Positions 35,741 to 44,232 of a DNA stretch of 64,000 nucleotides are shown here, piece by piece. The stretch's first letter is position 1. Each line of letters opens with the position of its first letter. Under the pieces are notes generated by a model that was not told the origin of the DNA, searched no databases, and saw only the letters and a list, made by a program, of their open reading frames with translations. Position numbers and translations under genes: made by a program. Source of the DNA: a virus; IMG/VR virus record IMGVR_UViG_3300047445_000457, positions 1 to 64,000 of that record; one strand, given 5' to 3'.

Positions 35741-35786
35741 GTTAACTACAATGTCCGGTTGCCCGGACGGTTAGCAGCTGGATGGC

Positions 35787-36704
35787 TTAGGCCTCGTTCC
35801 ACGCCTTGGCAAAATCGTCGCTGGCGGCGGGCTCCTTCGGCAGCGTCAGGCCCGACGAGCGCACGCCCTCGGCGGCATCCAGCGCGTCTTCGTGGTAGTC
35901 CTGGCTGTCCGTCTTCTTGGTCGCGTTCTTGAATGCGGTCAGCATGTCGATGATCTGGCGCGCGCTGCCGCTGTCGATCACCTGCTGCAGTCGGTCCTGA
36001 TCCGGCTGCTCGCCCTTCCAGGCGGCGAATTCCGGCGACTCGACTACATCCATGAAATCGGCGTGGGTCTGCGCGATGGTGTTGAAGTGGTTGTTCAGGC
36101 GCTCGTTTTGCAGCGCCTCGATCACCTGGTCGACGCGCGGATCCATGCCGCCGCCGCACTCCTGGGCTACCTTCTTGATGAGGCGAGTGATCTGCTCCAC
36201 GAAATCCTGCCCGAAGTCGTCGGCCAGCACCGCGGCCGGGTCGTCCCCGCCGCCGCCCTCGCCTTCGCCTTCGCCGGCTTGATCGCCGCCGCCTGCACCT
36301 TCCTCGCCCATCGGCTCGCTGCCCTGCTCGCTGTTGGCGTCCGAGATGCCCATCGCTGCTTCGCGCGCATCGAGTTCGGCCTGGCGCGCCTTGAGGCGGC
36401 CTTCCCACGACTTCAGGCGCTGTTCCTGGTCGGCAGCGGAAGGCGGCGCTTCACCTTCGCCGCTCGCTTCGGCTGGAGCGGCTTCGGCAGCTTCGCCAGC
36501 CGGTCCCTCTGCGGCTTCCTCGGCGGGCGACTCTGCCGCTTCCTCGGCGGCGCTGCCTTCCGGCGCTGCGCCTTCTGCGGCGGCGGGTTCGGACAGGCCG
36601 AAAGCCTCGTCGTCGCTCATCTGGCGCGGCTGTTTGTCTGGTTGGTCGAACTCGTCCGCATAGTCAGCGGCGCGAGCATCCATTTCGTCCTTCGTTGCCT
36701 TCAT
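35787..36704 (-). CDS. Scaffold-like protein
   Basis: 305 aa, AGGAGTCACCCA before ATG. Very acidic and Ala/Glu/Gly-rich N-terminal half (repeated EEAAE, GEGEGEGGGG), then a helical C-terminal half (QDFVEQITRLIKKVAQE, RLQQVIDSGSARQIIDMLTA). Composition, size and position directly before the capsid gene fit a head scaffold. No protease motif visible. Confidence 0.75.
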   Translation of the reverse strand: MKATKDEMDARAADYADEFDQPDKQPRQMSDDEAFGLSEPAAAEGAAPEGSAAEEAAESPAEEAAEGPAGEAAEAAPAEASGEGEAPPSAADQEQRLKSWEGRLKARQAELDAREAAMGISDANSEQGSEPMGEEGAGGGDQAGEGEGEGGGGDDPAAVLADDFGQDFVEQITRLIKKVAQECGGGMDPRVDQVIEALQNERLNNHFNTIAQTHADFMDVVESPEFAAWKGEQPDQDRLQQVIDSGSARQIIDMLTAFKNATKKTDSQDYHEDALDAAEGVRSSGLTLPKEPAASDDFAKAWNEA

Positions 36705-36737
36705 TGGGTGACTCCTGTTGTGTTGAAACGCGGGAAG

Positions 36738-36760
36738 TAAAAAAACCCGCGTTCAGCGGG
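36738..36760 (-). terminator. Rho-independent terminator after the modification block
   Basis: CCCGC/GCGGG stem with a 5-base loop, then seven T on the minus strand. The stop codon of the small helix-turn-helix gene lies in the hairpin itself. Confidence 0.85.
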
Positions 36761-37076
36761 CCGGGTGCTCTTGGTTTGTGATCGGTTCCCCGAACAGGTC
36801 GGCTTGCCGGGTCGCCTCTGCGGCGTCCTGCTCTAGCTGGTAAAGCGACTTGGAGCGGTCGATGACGGTGTAGCGCACGACGCCCTTCTGGCGCAGGTCG
36901 CGCAGCACGCGGTCCGCAGACGCCGGCGCACAGCCTCCCTCCACCATGCCGTCGACATGGCGGCGCAGGTCGTCGGCGTGGAACGTGCGGCCTGCACGCT
37001 GGCGGCAATAGAGCAGGATCGCATCGGCAATCCGCGCCGACGTCGCTACCAGGTGGGCGGTATTCGGGTGGGTCAT
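36753..37076 (-). CDS. Small winged-helix DNA-binding protein
   Basis: 107 aa; ATGA overlap with the methyltransferase upstream. Pattern of a winged helix: ARIADAILLYCRQRAGRTF, then DLRRHVDGMVEGGCAPASAD and VLRDLRQKGVVRYTVID. Probably a regulator tied to the two methyltransferase genes; the operon ends right after it at a terminator. Target unknown. Confidence 0.65.
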   Translation of the reverse strand: MTHPNTAHLVATSARIADAILLYCRQRAGRTFHADDLRRHVDGMVEGGCAPASADRVLRDLRQKGVVRYTVIDRSKSLYQLEQDAAEATRQADLFGEPITNQEHPAR

Positions 37077-38389
37077 GCCTGCGCCTCCTTGAACAGGTCC
37101 AGTTGCGGCACCTCGGGCGGCGCCTGCCGGGCCACTTCGAGCACGCGCGCATGTTCGTGGGCGATGCGGCGCTGCGCGATCCCGATGTACTCGGGCGACA
37201 GTTCCGAGCCGATGAAGGCAAAGCCCTCGCGCATGCAGGCCTTGCCGGTGCTGCCCGATCCCGTGAACGGGTCGTAGACGGTGCCGCCGGGCGGCGTCAC
37301 CAGGCGCACCAGGTAGGCCATCAGGTCGGTGGGCTTGACGGTCGGGTGGAAATTCTGGCTGCTCTTGTCCGTGCCCTCGGCCTGGAACGAGCCGGGGTTC
37401 TGGGTGCCGCTCGACCATAACAGGGGCTTCTTGTCCAGATCCTCGCAGCCTTCGTTGCGGTCGGTGCGGGTCGCCTTCGGGCAGTAGAAGAACCGGGCCG
37501 CGCTGCCGCTGTCGCCCTGAAACGTGCTGCCTGCTTCGTCAACGTTGCCGGCGAAGGCGCCGTAGCTGTTGCGGAACTTGTCGGCCTTGCGTGTATGAAC
37601 CGGCGCCGCCGCCCCGGCATTGGCCGGGAACAGGGCGATCACTTCGGCGCTGCCGTCGTGGATCAGGTTGGCGGGCCAGCGTCCTTGCGCCGCACTGCCG
37701 CCTGGGCGCATGCTGGTCGCGCCAGTGTCGTCGGCTGAGCGCGTGCCGGCGTGGCCACGGTCGCCGGAACAGTTGCGCGCATAATCGTGATCCGTCACGC
37801 CAATTCGGCAAGCGTCGATGTTGAGTGCCCCGGTTCCGTAGGCGAGCAGGTTCGCAGAGACGGTGCCGACGAGCGCCTTGCGGGCCATCACCACCGGCTC
37901 ATGGGAAGGTTTCAGGGCGGTGCCCCAGCCCTCCCAGCGTGCCGCGTCATCACCCTGCAGGTCGTACTTGGCCACGTTGCGCGACTTGGGCATGCCTGAT
38001 CCGTAAACCCACATGAGCTGGTCGCGGATTTCAAAGCCCGCGTCCTCGATCGCGCAGGCCATGCGGTGGTAGGTGCGGCTCCCCGAGAACGCCAGCAGGT
38101 GCCCGCCCGGCTTCAGGATGCGCAGCGCTTCGGCCCACAGCTCGACGCTGAAGGCAATCTCGCCGCCATCCCATTTCATGCCCATGAAGCCGGTGCCGAT
38201 CCTCGCGCGCCCGTACGGGGTATCGAGGTTGACGGAGGCTTCCCCGCTGCCTCCCTTCTTCCCGGTCGTCAGGTGGTAGGGCGGATCGGTCACGATGGCA
38301 TCCACCGAGGCGTCCGGCATCGCGCGCATCACCTCGATGCAGTCGCCCAGGTGCAGCGTGTACGGCAGGTCGGTCTGCGGGTCGCTCAT
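37073..38389 (-). CDS. DNA N4/N6 methyltransferase (DPPY type)
   Basis: 438 aa. Catalytic motif IV is DPPYHLTT near residue 35, and the SAM-binding FxGxG appears late (DPFTGSGSTGKA), so the order is that of beta-class enzymes. HPTVKP before it is the usual beta-class helper motif. Modifies A-N6 or C-N4 in a specific sequence; which one cannot be read. No restriction endonuclease is adjacent, so the likely job is protection of phage DNA from host restriction. Overlaps the C5 methyltransferase by 4 bases. Confidence 0.88.
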   Translation of the reverse strand: MSDPQTDLPYTLHLGDCIEVMRAMPDASVDAIVTDPPYHLTTGKKGGSGEASVNLDTPYGRARIGTGFMGMKWDGGEIAFSVELWAEALRILKPGGHLLAFSGSRTYHRMACAIEDAGFEIRDQLMWVYGSGMPKSRNVAKYDLQGDDAARWEGWGTALKPSHEPVVMARKALVGTVSANLLAYGTGALNIDACRIGVTDHDYARNCSGDRGHAGTRSADDTGATSMRPGGSAAQGRWPANLIHDGSAEVIALFPANAGAAAPVHTRKADKFRNSYGAFAGNVDEAGSTFQGDSGSAARFFYCPKATRTDRNEGCEDLDKKPLLWSSGTQNPGSFQAEGTDKSSQNFHPTVKPTDLMAYLVRLVTPPGGTVYDPFTGSGSTGKACMREGFAFIGSELSPEYIGIAQRRIAHEHARVLEVARQAPPEVPQLDLFKEAQA

Positions 38390-40407
38390 GCCACCGCCAG
38401 GTCTTCACAAAGAACAAGACCGGCGCGTGGCCGGTCTTGGGTGTCTGCTGCGGGTGCCGGCATCGCCAGCACCGCCTCTATCCGCTCCCCTATCCAGCGC
38501 ATGTTGTTCACGCACATGGAATTGCCGAGCGCCTTGTAGCGCGGCCCGTCCGCCGCCGGCTTGCCCCGGTAGGTAATCAGGGTGTAGTCGTCGGGAAAGG
38601 CCTGCAGGCGTTCGCACTCGCGCGGGGTCAGGCGGCGCACCGCCATGCCGACCTGCGCGAATTGCTTCGGGTTCGTGCTTTCAAGTGTCGGGTGCAGGTC
38701 CCCGTGCCCAAATCCGCCGTGCGGCCCGTTGAACCGGCGCGGATCGTCAAAGCAGGCCGCTGCAACCACCTGGCTGCGCGTGACGTTGCCCGTGACGCAT
38801 ACGGCAGGAACCGCCGTCGACCCGTTGTTCTGCGCCTGTAGGGTCGGGGTGAAGTCGTCGGTGACGAAGATTCCGCCGGCCGCTTCGGATTGCCCCGGCT
38901 TGAACGCGAGGACGCCGTGAGCAATCGCGGGTATGCCCTGCCCCGGCTTGCCGCCACCAGTGGACAGCGCGCCCGTGCGGCTGCCGTCGCCGCCTTCCAG
39001 CCGCAACTCGCCGCGGCTGTTTTCCGCGAACGATACGGCGAACGGCTCGCCAATGCAGTTGTGCAGCCGGAACGTGGTGCCCTCATGGGTATAGGTCTTG
39101 GCCTCGTTCGCACTGATCGGGTCGGCCACCACGCCGTCCCCGGTGAAGATGGTCGGCGCGAGGATCAGCGTGTCCTGGTCGCCCTTGTCGGCATCTGCGG
39201 ACAGCGGCGGAGCCAGCTCGGACGGCGCGCCATCCTTGCCGCGGGTGTAGTGCGAGGCCTTGAAGCTGACCGCGATCTGCCCGCCGCCATTCGCATGACT
39301 GCCGCTGTAGCCCATGGCGCGCAGGGTCGGCGCGATCTCCACGCTGGCGTCAGCGCCGTGGTCCTTGCATGAGAAGGCCACCGCCTGCACCTCCGCGCGC
39401 GCCTCCAGCGTGTAGGCGATGGCTTCCTGCACGCCCACGCCGTCCGGGCCGCTGGTCGGGTTCTCGCGCAGCGCCCCGGCCTGGATCGCGTAGCTGATCG
39501 GTGCCAGCACATGCGGCCTGTCGCCGCCTGTCGCCGCGCGCAGGGCAACGGACAGGACATGCGGCGTGTTGTTCGGGCTGACTCCGTGCCCGCCCGACTG
39601 CAAGGCGTGTACCAGGTCGCCCGTGGACACCATGTTGCGGAAGTCAGCAGCTACAGGCTGGAGGTGCCCAGCTTGGGCATGGTCGACGTCGCAACCGCCG
39701 TCAGTGCTGCGTAGAGTGCCGGTGGCAGGATCTTGCCCCGCTTGTCGGCTCGGCGGAGTATGCCGCTGCACGCCTTCGAGCTCAAAAAGTACCTGGATGG
39801 GATCGAACCCCTCTCTAGAACTTGCGACAACGAAACAACGGCGGCGACGTTGGGCCACTCCGAAATATTGGGCGTCCGTGATCCGCCATGCGACCGCCCT
39901 TTCGGGTCCAAGCACACAACCAGCGTTTGCCCATTTGCCCCCTGGCGGGACGAGCGCATCATCTTCGCCGGCAAGTGCTCCCAAAAAGCACCCGAAGGCG
40001 TTGTCTTTAGTGCTGGTGACGCCGGGGACGTTTTCCCAGACGACGATGGCAGCGGGTTCTCCGCGAACAGCCCGAGTTGCATCAATTGCATTGGCAAGAT
40101 CCACAAAAGAGAGGGACAACTGCCCGCGCGCGTCATCCAGCGACTTGCGCAGGCCCGCGACCGAGAATGCCTGGCACGGCGTGCCGCCGACCAGCACATC
40201 CGGCGCAGCAACCTGGCCCGCGCGCACCATGGAGGCAATCTTCGTCATGTCGCCCAGGTTGGGCACGCCGGGGTAGTGGTGGGCGAGGACCGCCGCCGGG
40301 AAGGCCTCGATCTCCGCCAGCCACGCGGCGCGCCACCCGAGCGGATGCCATGCCACGCTGGCGGCCTCGATGCCGCTGCACACGCTGCCGAAGGTAAGAT
40401 CGCTCAT
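38386..40407 (-). CDS. DNA cytosine-5 methyltransferase with long target-recognition region
   Basis: 673 aa. All main C5 motifs present: I (FGSVCSGIEA, about 6), IV (GGTPCQAFS with catalytic Cys near 78), VI (WENVPGV), VIII (QRRRR, about 210), IX (RRLTPRECERLQAFPDDY, about 610) and X (YKALGNSMCVNNM). Between VIII and IX is an unusually long region of about 390 residues built of loose repeats of the form TL-x-x-x-x-G...V (TGTLRSTDGG, APTLRAMGYSG, TPTLQAQNNGS). ATGA overlap with the upstream regulator. Orphan methyltransferase, likely anti-restriction. Confidence 0.9.
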   Translation of the reverse strand: MSDLTFGSVCSGIEAASVAWHPLGWRAAWLAEIEAFPAAVLAHHYPGVPNLGDMTKIASMVRAGQVAAPDVLVGGTPCQAFSVAGLRKSLDDARGQLSLSFVDLANAIDATRAVRGEPAAIVVWENVPGVTSTKDNAFGCFLGALAGEDDALVPPGGKWANAGCVLGPERAVAWRITDAQYFGVAQRRRRCFVVASSREGFDPIQVLFELEGVQRHTPPSRQAGQDPATGTLRSTDGGCDVDHAQAGHLQPVAADFRNMVSTGDLVHALQSGGHGVSPNNTPHVLSVALRAATGGDRPHVLAPISYAIQAGALRENPTSGPDGVGVQEAIAYTLEARAEVQAVAFSCKDHGADASVEIAPTLRAMGYSGSHANGGGQIAVSFKASHYTRGKDGAPSELAPPLSADADKGDQDTLILAPTIFTGDGVVADPISANEAKTYTHEGTTFRLHNCIGEPFAVSFAENSRGELRLEGGDGSRTGALSTGGGKPGQGIPAIAHGVLAFKPGQSEAAGGIFVTDDFTPTLQAQNNGSTAVPAVCVTGNVTRSQVVAAACFDDPRRFNGPHGGFGHGDLHPTLESTNPKQFAQVGMAVRRLTPRECERLQAFPDDYTLITYRGKPAADGPRYKALGNSMCVNNMRWIGERIEAVLAMPAPAADTQDRPRAGLVLCEDLAVA

Positions 40408-40859
40408 GCGCTTGCCGGCGGCTGGGTCAGACCGAAGAAATGGGCCAGTACAGGGTCGGGGGCCGGAATGCACATGGACAGCGCGCCGGGATGGAATGAG
40501 CCGGTATCCAGGCGGTGGATCCTGTTCGGCTGCTTCGGCTTTTCCCGTAGTGCGGAGCCTGCCGCCACCGCGCGCAGATAGTCGTCCACGCGCTCCGTGT
40601 CGCGCACAAGGCGGAACATTGGATGGCCTGGCGAGCTGCGGGTGGCGTTCACGAAGCGATCGACCTCGATCACGCCATCCGCACGCAACATGAGGATGTA
40701 CTTGTTGACGCCGGACTCGCTCATGTCGATGACATTGCGGAGGTCCGCGCGCAGCATCGGGCCGTTGCGAAGTGCGCCGATGATGGCCGTCACGTTCTGG
40801 TCGCGGCGCCTGGTGTTGGCATTCGACCGGACGCGGCTGTTGGAAGGAACGAAGGACAT
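40404..40859 (-). CDS. Helix-turn-helix protein upstream of the methyltransferases
   Basis: 151 aa. Winged helix in residues 20-70 (VTAIIGALRNGPMLRADLRN, MSESGVNKYILMLRADGVI) with basic start. The C-terminus includes VDDYLRAVAAG. First gene of the modification block, overlapping the C5 enzyme gene; probably regulates it or sets DNA access. Partner to the helix-turn-helix gene at the other end of the block. Confidence 0.65.
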   Translation of the reverse strand: MSFVPSNSRVRSNANTRRRDQNVTAIIGALRNGPMLRADLRNVIDMSESGVNKYILMLRADGVIEVDRFVNATRSSPGHPMFRLVRDTERVDDYLRAVAAGSALREKPKQPNRIHRLDTGSFHPGALSMCIPAPDPVLAHFFGLTQPPASA

Positions 40860-40861
40860 GC

Positions 40862-41107
40862 TCAGGCTTTCGGGGTCTGGTGGGGGTTGTCGTCCAGCAG
40901 GGTGATGCGCAGGCACTGGAGCTGCCGGATTGCGCCTTGCTTGAATTCCAGGCGCTCGGGCAGCACCGTGATCAGGTCGGACAGGTGCGACTCGATCAGG
41001 GCGTCGATCAGGGCGATCAACTGCCGCATCGGCAGCGTGGCGCGCAGGAGCTGGAGTTCGCGCACTTCGGTGGCGACCGCAGCGCGGAGTTGGTCACTAT
41101 TGCGCAT
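40862..41107 (-). CDS. Small helical hypothetical protein
   Basis: 81 aa; GGAGGGGCG before ATG, 11-base overlap with the gene upstream. Almost wholly helical, amphipathic (QLRAAVATEVRELQLLRATL, LIALIDALIESHLSDL). Could be a dimerising regulator or a virion helper. Not recognised. Confidence 0.6.
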   Translation of the reverse strand: MRNSDQLRAAVATEVRELQLLRATLPMRQLIALIDALIESHLSDLITVLPERLEFKQGAIRQLQCLRITLLDDNPHQTPKA

Positions 41108-41663
41108 CGCCCCTCCATGCGCGGGCGTAGTCGGCCAGGTCGGAGCCGGTGCTTGCCGCCTCGGCGACGCCGCCGGTGACGACTTTCGCGGCGCCGCTAT
41201 TCTTGAGCGCCTGACCGGCCTTTTTTGACGCCGAATAGACCTCGGCGCCAGTCAGCGTGTTGCGGGCGACGTGCTGAATGTCTTCGCCAGTGCGGATTGC
41301 CTTGATGCCCTTCTTGACCAGCGCACCGCCGGGGATCAACCCCGTTGCCGCCAGTGCCATACCTGACTTGTCGCCGTGGTTGTGGGCGTCGTTGAGTTCA
41401 ATCGCGCTGGTGAGATTTCCCGTAACCGGCAGCAGGCTGGCGACCAGTGCGACGACCGGGTGCTCCTTCTTGAAATCGTTCCAGTTGCGGCTGGCGTTGT
41501 CCAGGCTGGGGCCATCGTCCAAGGGTGAGTGACGGTTCCAGGCTGCGGCGTAGTCGCTTGGCTGTGCCGTGGCGGTGTCGCTCGCCGGGGTGGCTGGCGT
41601 TGCCGGGGCGTGGGTGCCTTCGCGCCAGGCCTGGGCCATTGCTTCTTCGGGGGTACTGTCCAT
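41097..41663 (-). CDS. Hypothetical protein with pre-toxin-like hydrophobic segment
   Basis: 188 aa from the ATG at 41663 (AAGGAG upstream). Pro/Ala/Thr-rich start, then from about 65 a hydrophobic stretch (HPVVALVASLLPVTGNLTSA), an LNDAHNHGDKSGMALAATG loop and LIPGGALVKKGIKAI. This resembles the pre-toxin (TG-type) region found before C-terminal toxin domains, though no toxin domain follows. A virion-associated or injected role beside the portal is possible; low certainty. Confidence 0.5.
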   Translation of the reverse strand: MDSTPEEAMAQAWREGTHAPATPATPASDTATAQPSDYAAAWNRHSPLDDGPSLDNASRNWNDFKKEHPVVALVASLLPVTGNLTSAIELNDAHNHGDKSGMALAATGLIPGGALVKKGIKAIRTGEDIQHVARNTLTGAEVYSASKKAGQALKNSGAAKVVTGGVAEAASTGSDLADYARAWRGDAQ

Positions 41664-41682
41664 GCAGCTCCTTCCGGCCCGG

Positions 41683-41880
41683 TCAGGCCAATACCGTCTG
41701 GCTCGCAGCGGCCAGGCAGGCACGCGCACGGCGCACCTTCCACGCCACATATCCGCGTTCAACCATTTCCGCGTCGGAGATCACCACGTTGATCGCGTGG
41801 ACCTCGCCGCGTACGAGGCGGCGCATGTAATACCAGGTGCAGCCGCTGCGGTGCTCCTTGGTGTTCAGTACGCACTTCAT
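41683..41880 (-). CDS. Small basic hypothetical protein (65 aa)
   Basis: ATGA overlap with the portal stop. Contains Cys near the start (KCVLNTKEHRSGCTWYYMR) and a basic helix (VAWKVRRARACLAAA). Not recognised; coupled translation suggests it is made with portal. Confidence 0.55.
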   Translation of the reverse strand: MKCVLNTKEHRSGCTWYYMRRLVRGEVHAINVVISDAEMVERGYVAWKVRRARACLAAASQTVLA

Positions 41881-44213
41881 GCTTGCGGGTCCCCATCCAT
41901 ACGCGCCGTCTCGATGCCATGCTCCTGTCCGACGCCAGCCCCGACGACACCACCCTGCGGATCGCGGCCGGCGGTCGGCGGCTCGGGAGGCTGCACGGAT
42001 TGTTCGGGCGCGATACCGCTACCTGGTGCGGCTGGTGCGGCTGGTGCGGCTGGTGCGGCTGGTGCGATCGGCACGCCGGTTGGTTCGGGTCCGCCCGCCG
42101 GGGCATCCTTCGGCGTGCGGTCGATGTAGCCAGCCGACAGCAGCACCGCATCACCTGCCGCCGCCACTGCGCCGCTCGATGCCGCCACGCCACCCGCTTG
42201 CATGCCCGCGTAGGCAGCGTCCACGTTGGTCTTGGTGGCGATGGCCTGCAGGCGCTCGACGTCGGCAGCCAGGCGCGAAACCTCGGCCTCGGTCTTCTTG
42301 ACCGCCAGTTGCGCGTTCTCCATCTGGAGCTGCTGCATTTGCTGGGCCATTGCGGCGGCCTGCTTCGCCTGGTCGGTGTTCTGTTCGGCCTGGACTTCCT
42401 CCTCCGTCTTGATGATCGAGGACAGGTCGTGCGCTTCCGCGCGCTGGCGTAGCAATTCCTCGCGCTTGATGTAGGGCGCGTCCTCGGGTGCGAGGGTGGT
42501 GGCGAACTGGTCGAGTTGCTGGGCGCGCAGTTCCTTCGCCATCAGCGATGCCGCCCCGCGCGCCTTGATGTTGAAGTCGCCCTTGATGCTGTTGTTCGGG
42601 TTGAACTGCATGTTCCACTTGTACAAAGACTCCACGAACGTCCTCGTCACCGCGTCGTAGGCCGTCAGCAGGTCCTTCATCACGATGGAAGCGCTGGCCA
42701 GCAGCATGGACATGCCGGACGCCGTGCCGGCCGCGCCCGTGGTCGCGTTTTCGCCCTGCATGTACCTGGGGATCGCGGTCACGTCGTCGGCGTTCTTCTT
42801 GAACATTTCGACCACCGGCATCAGGTATTCGAGGCCGTTCGGGATGTTCAGGACGCGCACCGCAGGCGCCCCCGGATCCTGCCCGTTGCGCGCCCAGATT
42901 TTGAAGGGGTGCATGTCATCCGCCCTCTCGTTCGGGCCGAGCAAAGCCATGTTGACCTCGAACTGCGGTCCCGCAGTGAGCGCGCCGTTATCGAGGACCA
43001 TGCGGGTCGCCGCGTTGATCATGATCTGGTCGTCGCGCATGACCGAGGGGAAGCCATCCGCGAAGATGCTGGTCTCGTCCTTGTCCACGTAGTACAGGTG
43101 ATAGGGCCAGGTCACGCCGTTGATCGGCTGGAGTGCGACCTTGATGACGTCACCCGATGGCAGGAGCCACACGTTGCCGAAAAAGGTTTCGTGCATCCGG
43201 GCTGGCGGGACCTGGACGCCGGCGGCGGCCAACAGTTCGCCGTCCAGCCATCCCCAGCGCTCCAAGACCTCGTAGGAGCCGTCGTCCTTCTGCTGCGCGC
43301 CGGCACGCTCGCCAATGCTGCGGATTTCGTTGTCGAAGTAGCGGGACGTCTGCGCTCCCTTCGGATTGGCCAGGATGTGGTCGCGGATCAGCTGACCCTT
43401 GAAAGACTTCTTCTTGGCCAGGCTCGACAGCTTGGCGCGGGTCATCAGGTGCCGCTCGTAGACATAGCGGCATTCGTCCAGCGAGGTGGCCGACATATCG
43501 GGATACCACCGCCACACGGGCACCTGATCCACGAAGGGCACCACGTAGGTCTCCGTCTTCATGACCCATTGGCCCTGCTCGATCACGAACTTGGACCGGC
43601 TCTTGCGCTCCACCAGCGGCGCTTTCAAGATCCCGGTGCCGTACAGGTGGCCCGAGTGCAGCACGCGGCGCGCGACGCCAGCGTAGTCCGCCTCCGCGAG
43701 CTGGTCGTCAATCACCTGCACCATGCCCTTCGCGGCCTGCGCTACCAGCTTCTTGACCGCCGCATCCACTTCCTGCGGGTTGGGCTGGCGTGCGAGGGCT
43801 TGCTGCAGGGCTTGCACGATCTGGGCCTTGGTCGCGCGGTCGACGCTCGGCACCGGGGTCGGGTCCGCCGTCCAGGTGCGCTCGGTGCCGTTCGGGAAAA
43901 GCAGATCGGCCACGCGCGCATCGACCGTTTTCACTTTCACACGGGTAGCGCGGACGAATGCCTTGGACCTGTTCTTGCCGATCAGGGCCAGGACCTCGGG
44001 ATCGTAGATGCCACGGTACTGGCGCAGATCGCGCAGCCAGCGCTGCTCGGTGTCCTGCCTCGCGTTTTCCGCCTGGGCGAACTCCGCCAGCAGCACGGCC
44101 CCAAGGGAGTCGAGCTGGGTGTAAGCGGCGCTGTCGTCGCGCTCCATCCCCTCGGCGGCTGCCCGCACGTATTCCTGCTCCGCCTGTTGCGGTGCCTGGT
44201 CGTTTTGCGTCAT
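41877..44213 (-). CDS. Portal (head-to-tail connecting) protein
   Basis: 778 aa from the ATG at 44213, chosen because AATTACGTC directly precedes it and the longer reading upstream overlaps the terminase stop. Large podovirus portal pattern: acidic N-terminal helix, LLFPNGTERTWTADPTPV, FGNVWLLPSGDVIKVALQ, ADGFPSVMRDDQIMINAATR, and a long Gln/Ala-rich coiled coil at about 640-700 followed by a PAAPAAP tail encoded by five 9-bp repeats. Forms the dodecameric vertex for DNA passage. Immediately follows the large terminase. Confidence 0.85.
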   Translation of the reverse strand: MTQNDQAPQQAEQEYVRAAAEGMERDDSAAYTQLDSLGAVLLAEFAQAENARQDTEQRWLRDLRQYRGIYDPEVLALIGKNRSKAFVRATRVKVKTVDARVADLLFPNGTERTWTADPTPVPSVDRATKAQIVQALQQALARQPNPQEVDAAVKKLVAQAAKGMVQVIDDQLAEADYAGVARRVLHSGHLYGTGILKAPLVERKSRSKFVIEQGQWVMKTETYVVPFVDQVPVWRWYPDMSATSLDECRYVYERHLMTRAKLSSLAKKKSFKGQLIRDHILANPKGAQTSRYFDNEIRSIGERAGAQQKDDGSYEVLERWGWLDGELLAAAGVQVPPARMHETFFGNVWLLPSGDVIKVALQPINGVTWPYHLYYVDKDETSIFADGFPSVMRDDQIMINAATRMVLDNGALTAGPQFEVNMALLGPNERADDMHPFKIWARNGQDPGAPAVRVLNIPNGLEYLMPVVEMFKKNADDVTAIPRYMQGENATTGAAGTASGMSMLLASASIVMKDLLTAYDAVTRTFVESLYKWNMQFNPNNSIKGDFNIKARGAASLMAKELRAQQLDQFATTLAPEDAPYIKREELLRQRAEAHDLSSIIKTEEEVQAEQNTDQAKQAAAMAQQMQQLQMENAQLAVKKTEAEVSRLAADVERLQAIATKTNVDAAYAGMQAGGVAASSGAVAAAGDAVLLSAGYIDRTPKDAPAGGPEPTGVPIAPAAPAAPAAPAAPGSGIAPEQSVQPPEPPTAGRDPQGGVVGAGVGQEHGIETARMDGDPQA
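42023..42066. repeat. 9-bp tandem repeats in the portal gene tail
   Basis: About five CTGGTGCGG units in frame, giving repeated Pro-Ala-Ala in the portal C-terminal tail; length is probably variable between relatives. Confidence 0.8.
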
Positions 44214-44232
44214 GACGTAATTTGGGAGAGGG

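Larger units (their letters stand above)
35437..35786 (-). other. 350-base gap between scaffold and capsid genes
   Basis: No convincing gene. It holds the 11-bp and GGAAT repeats described separately and otherwise GC-rich unique sequence with no clear promoter hexamers. It probably forms the leader of the capsid mRNA. Confidence 0.6.
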
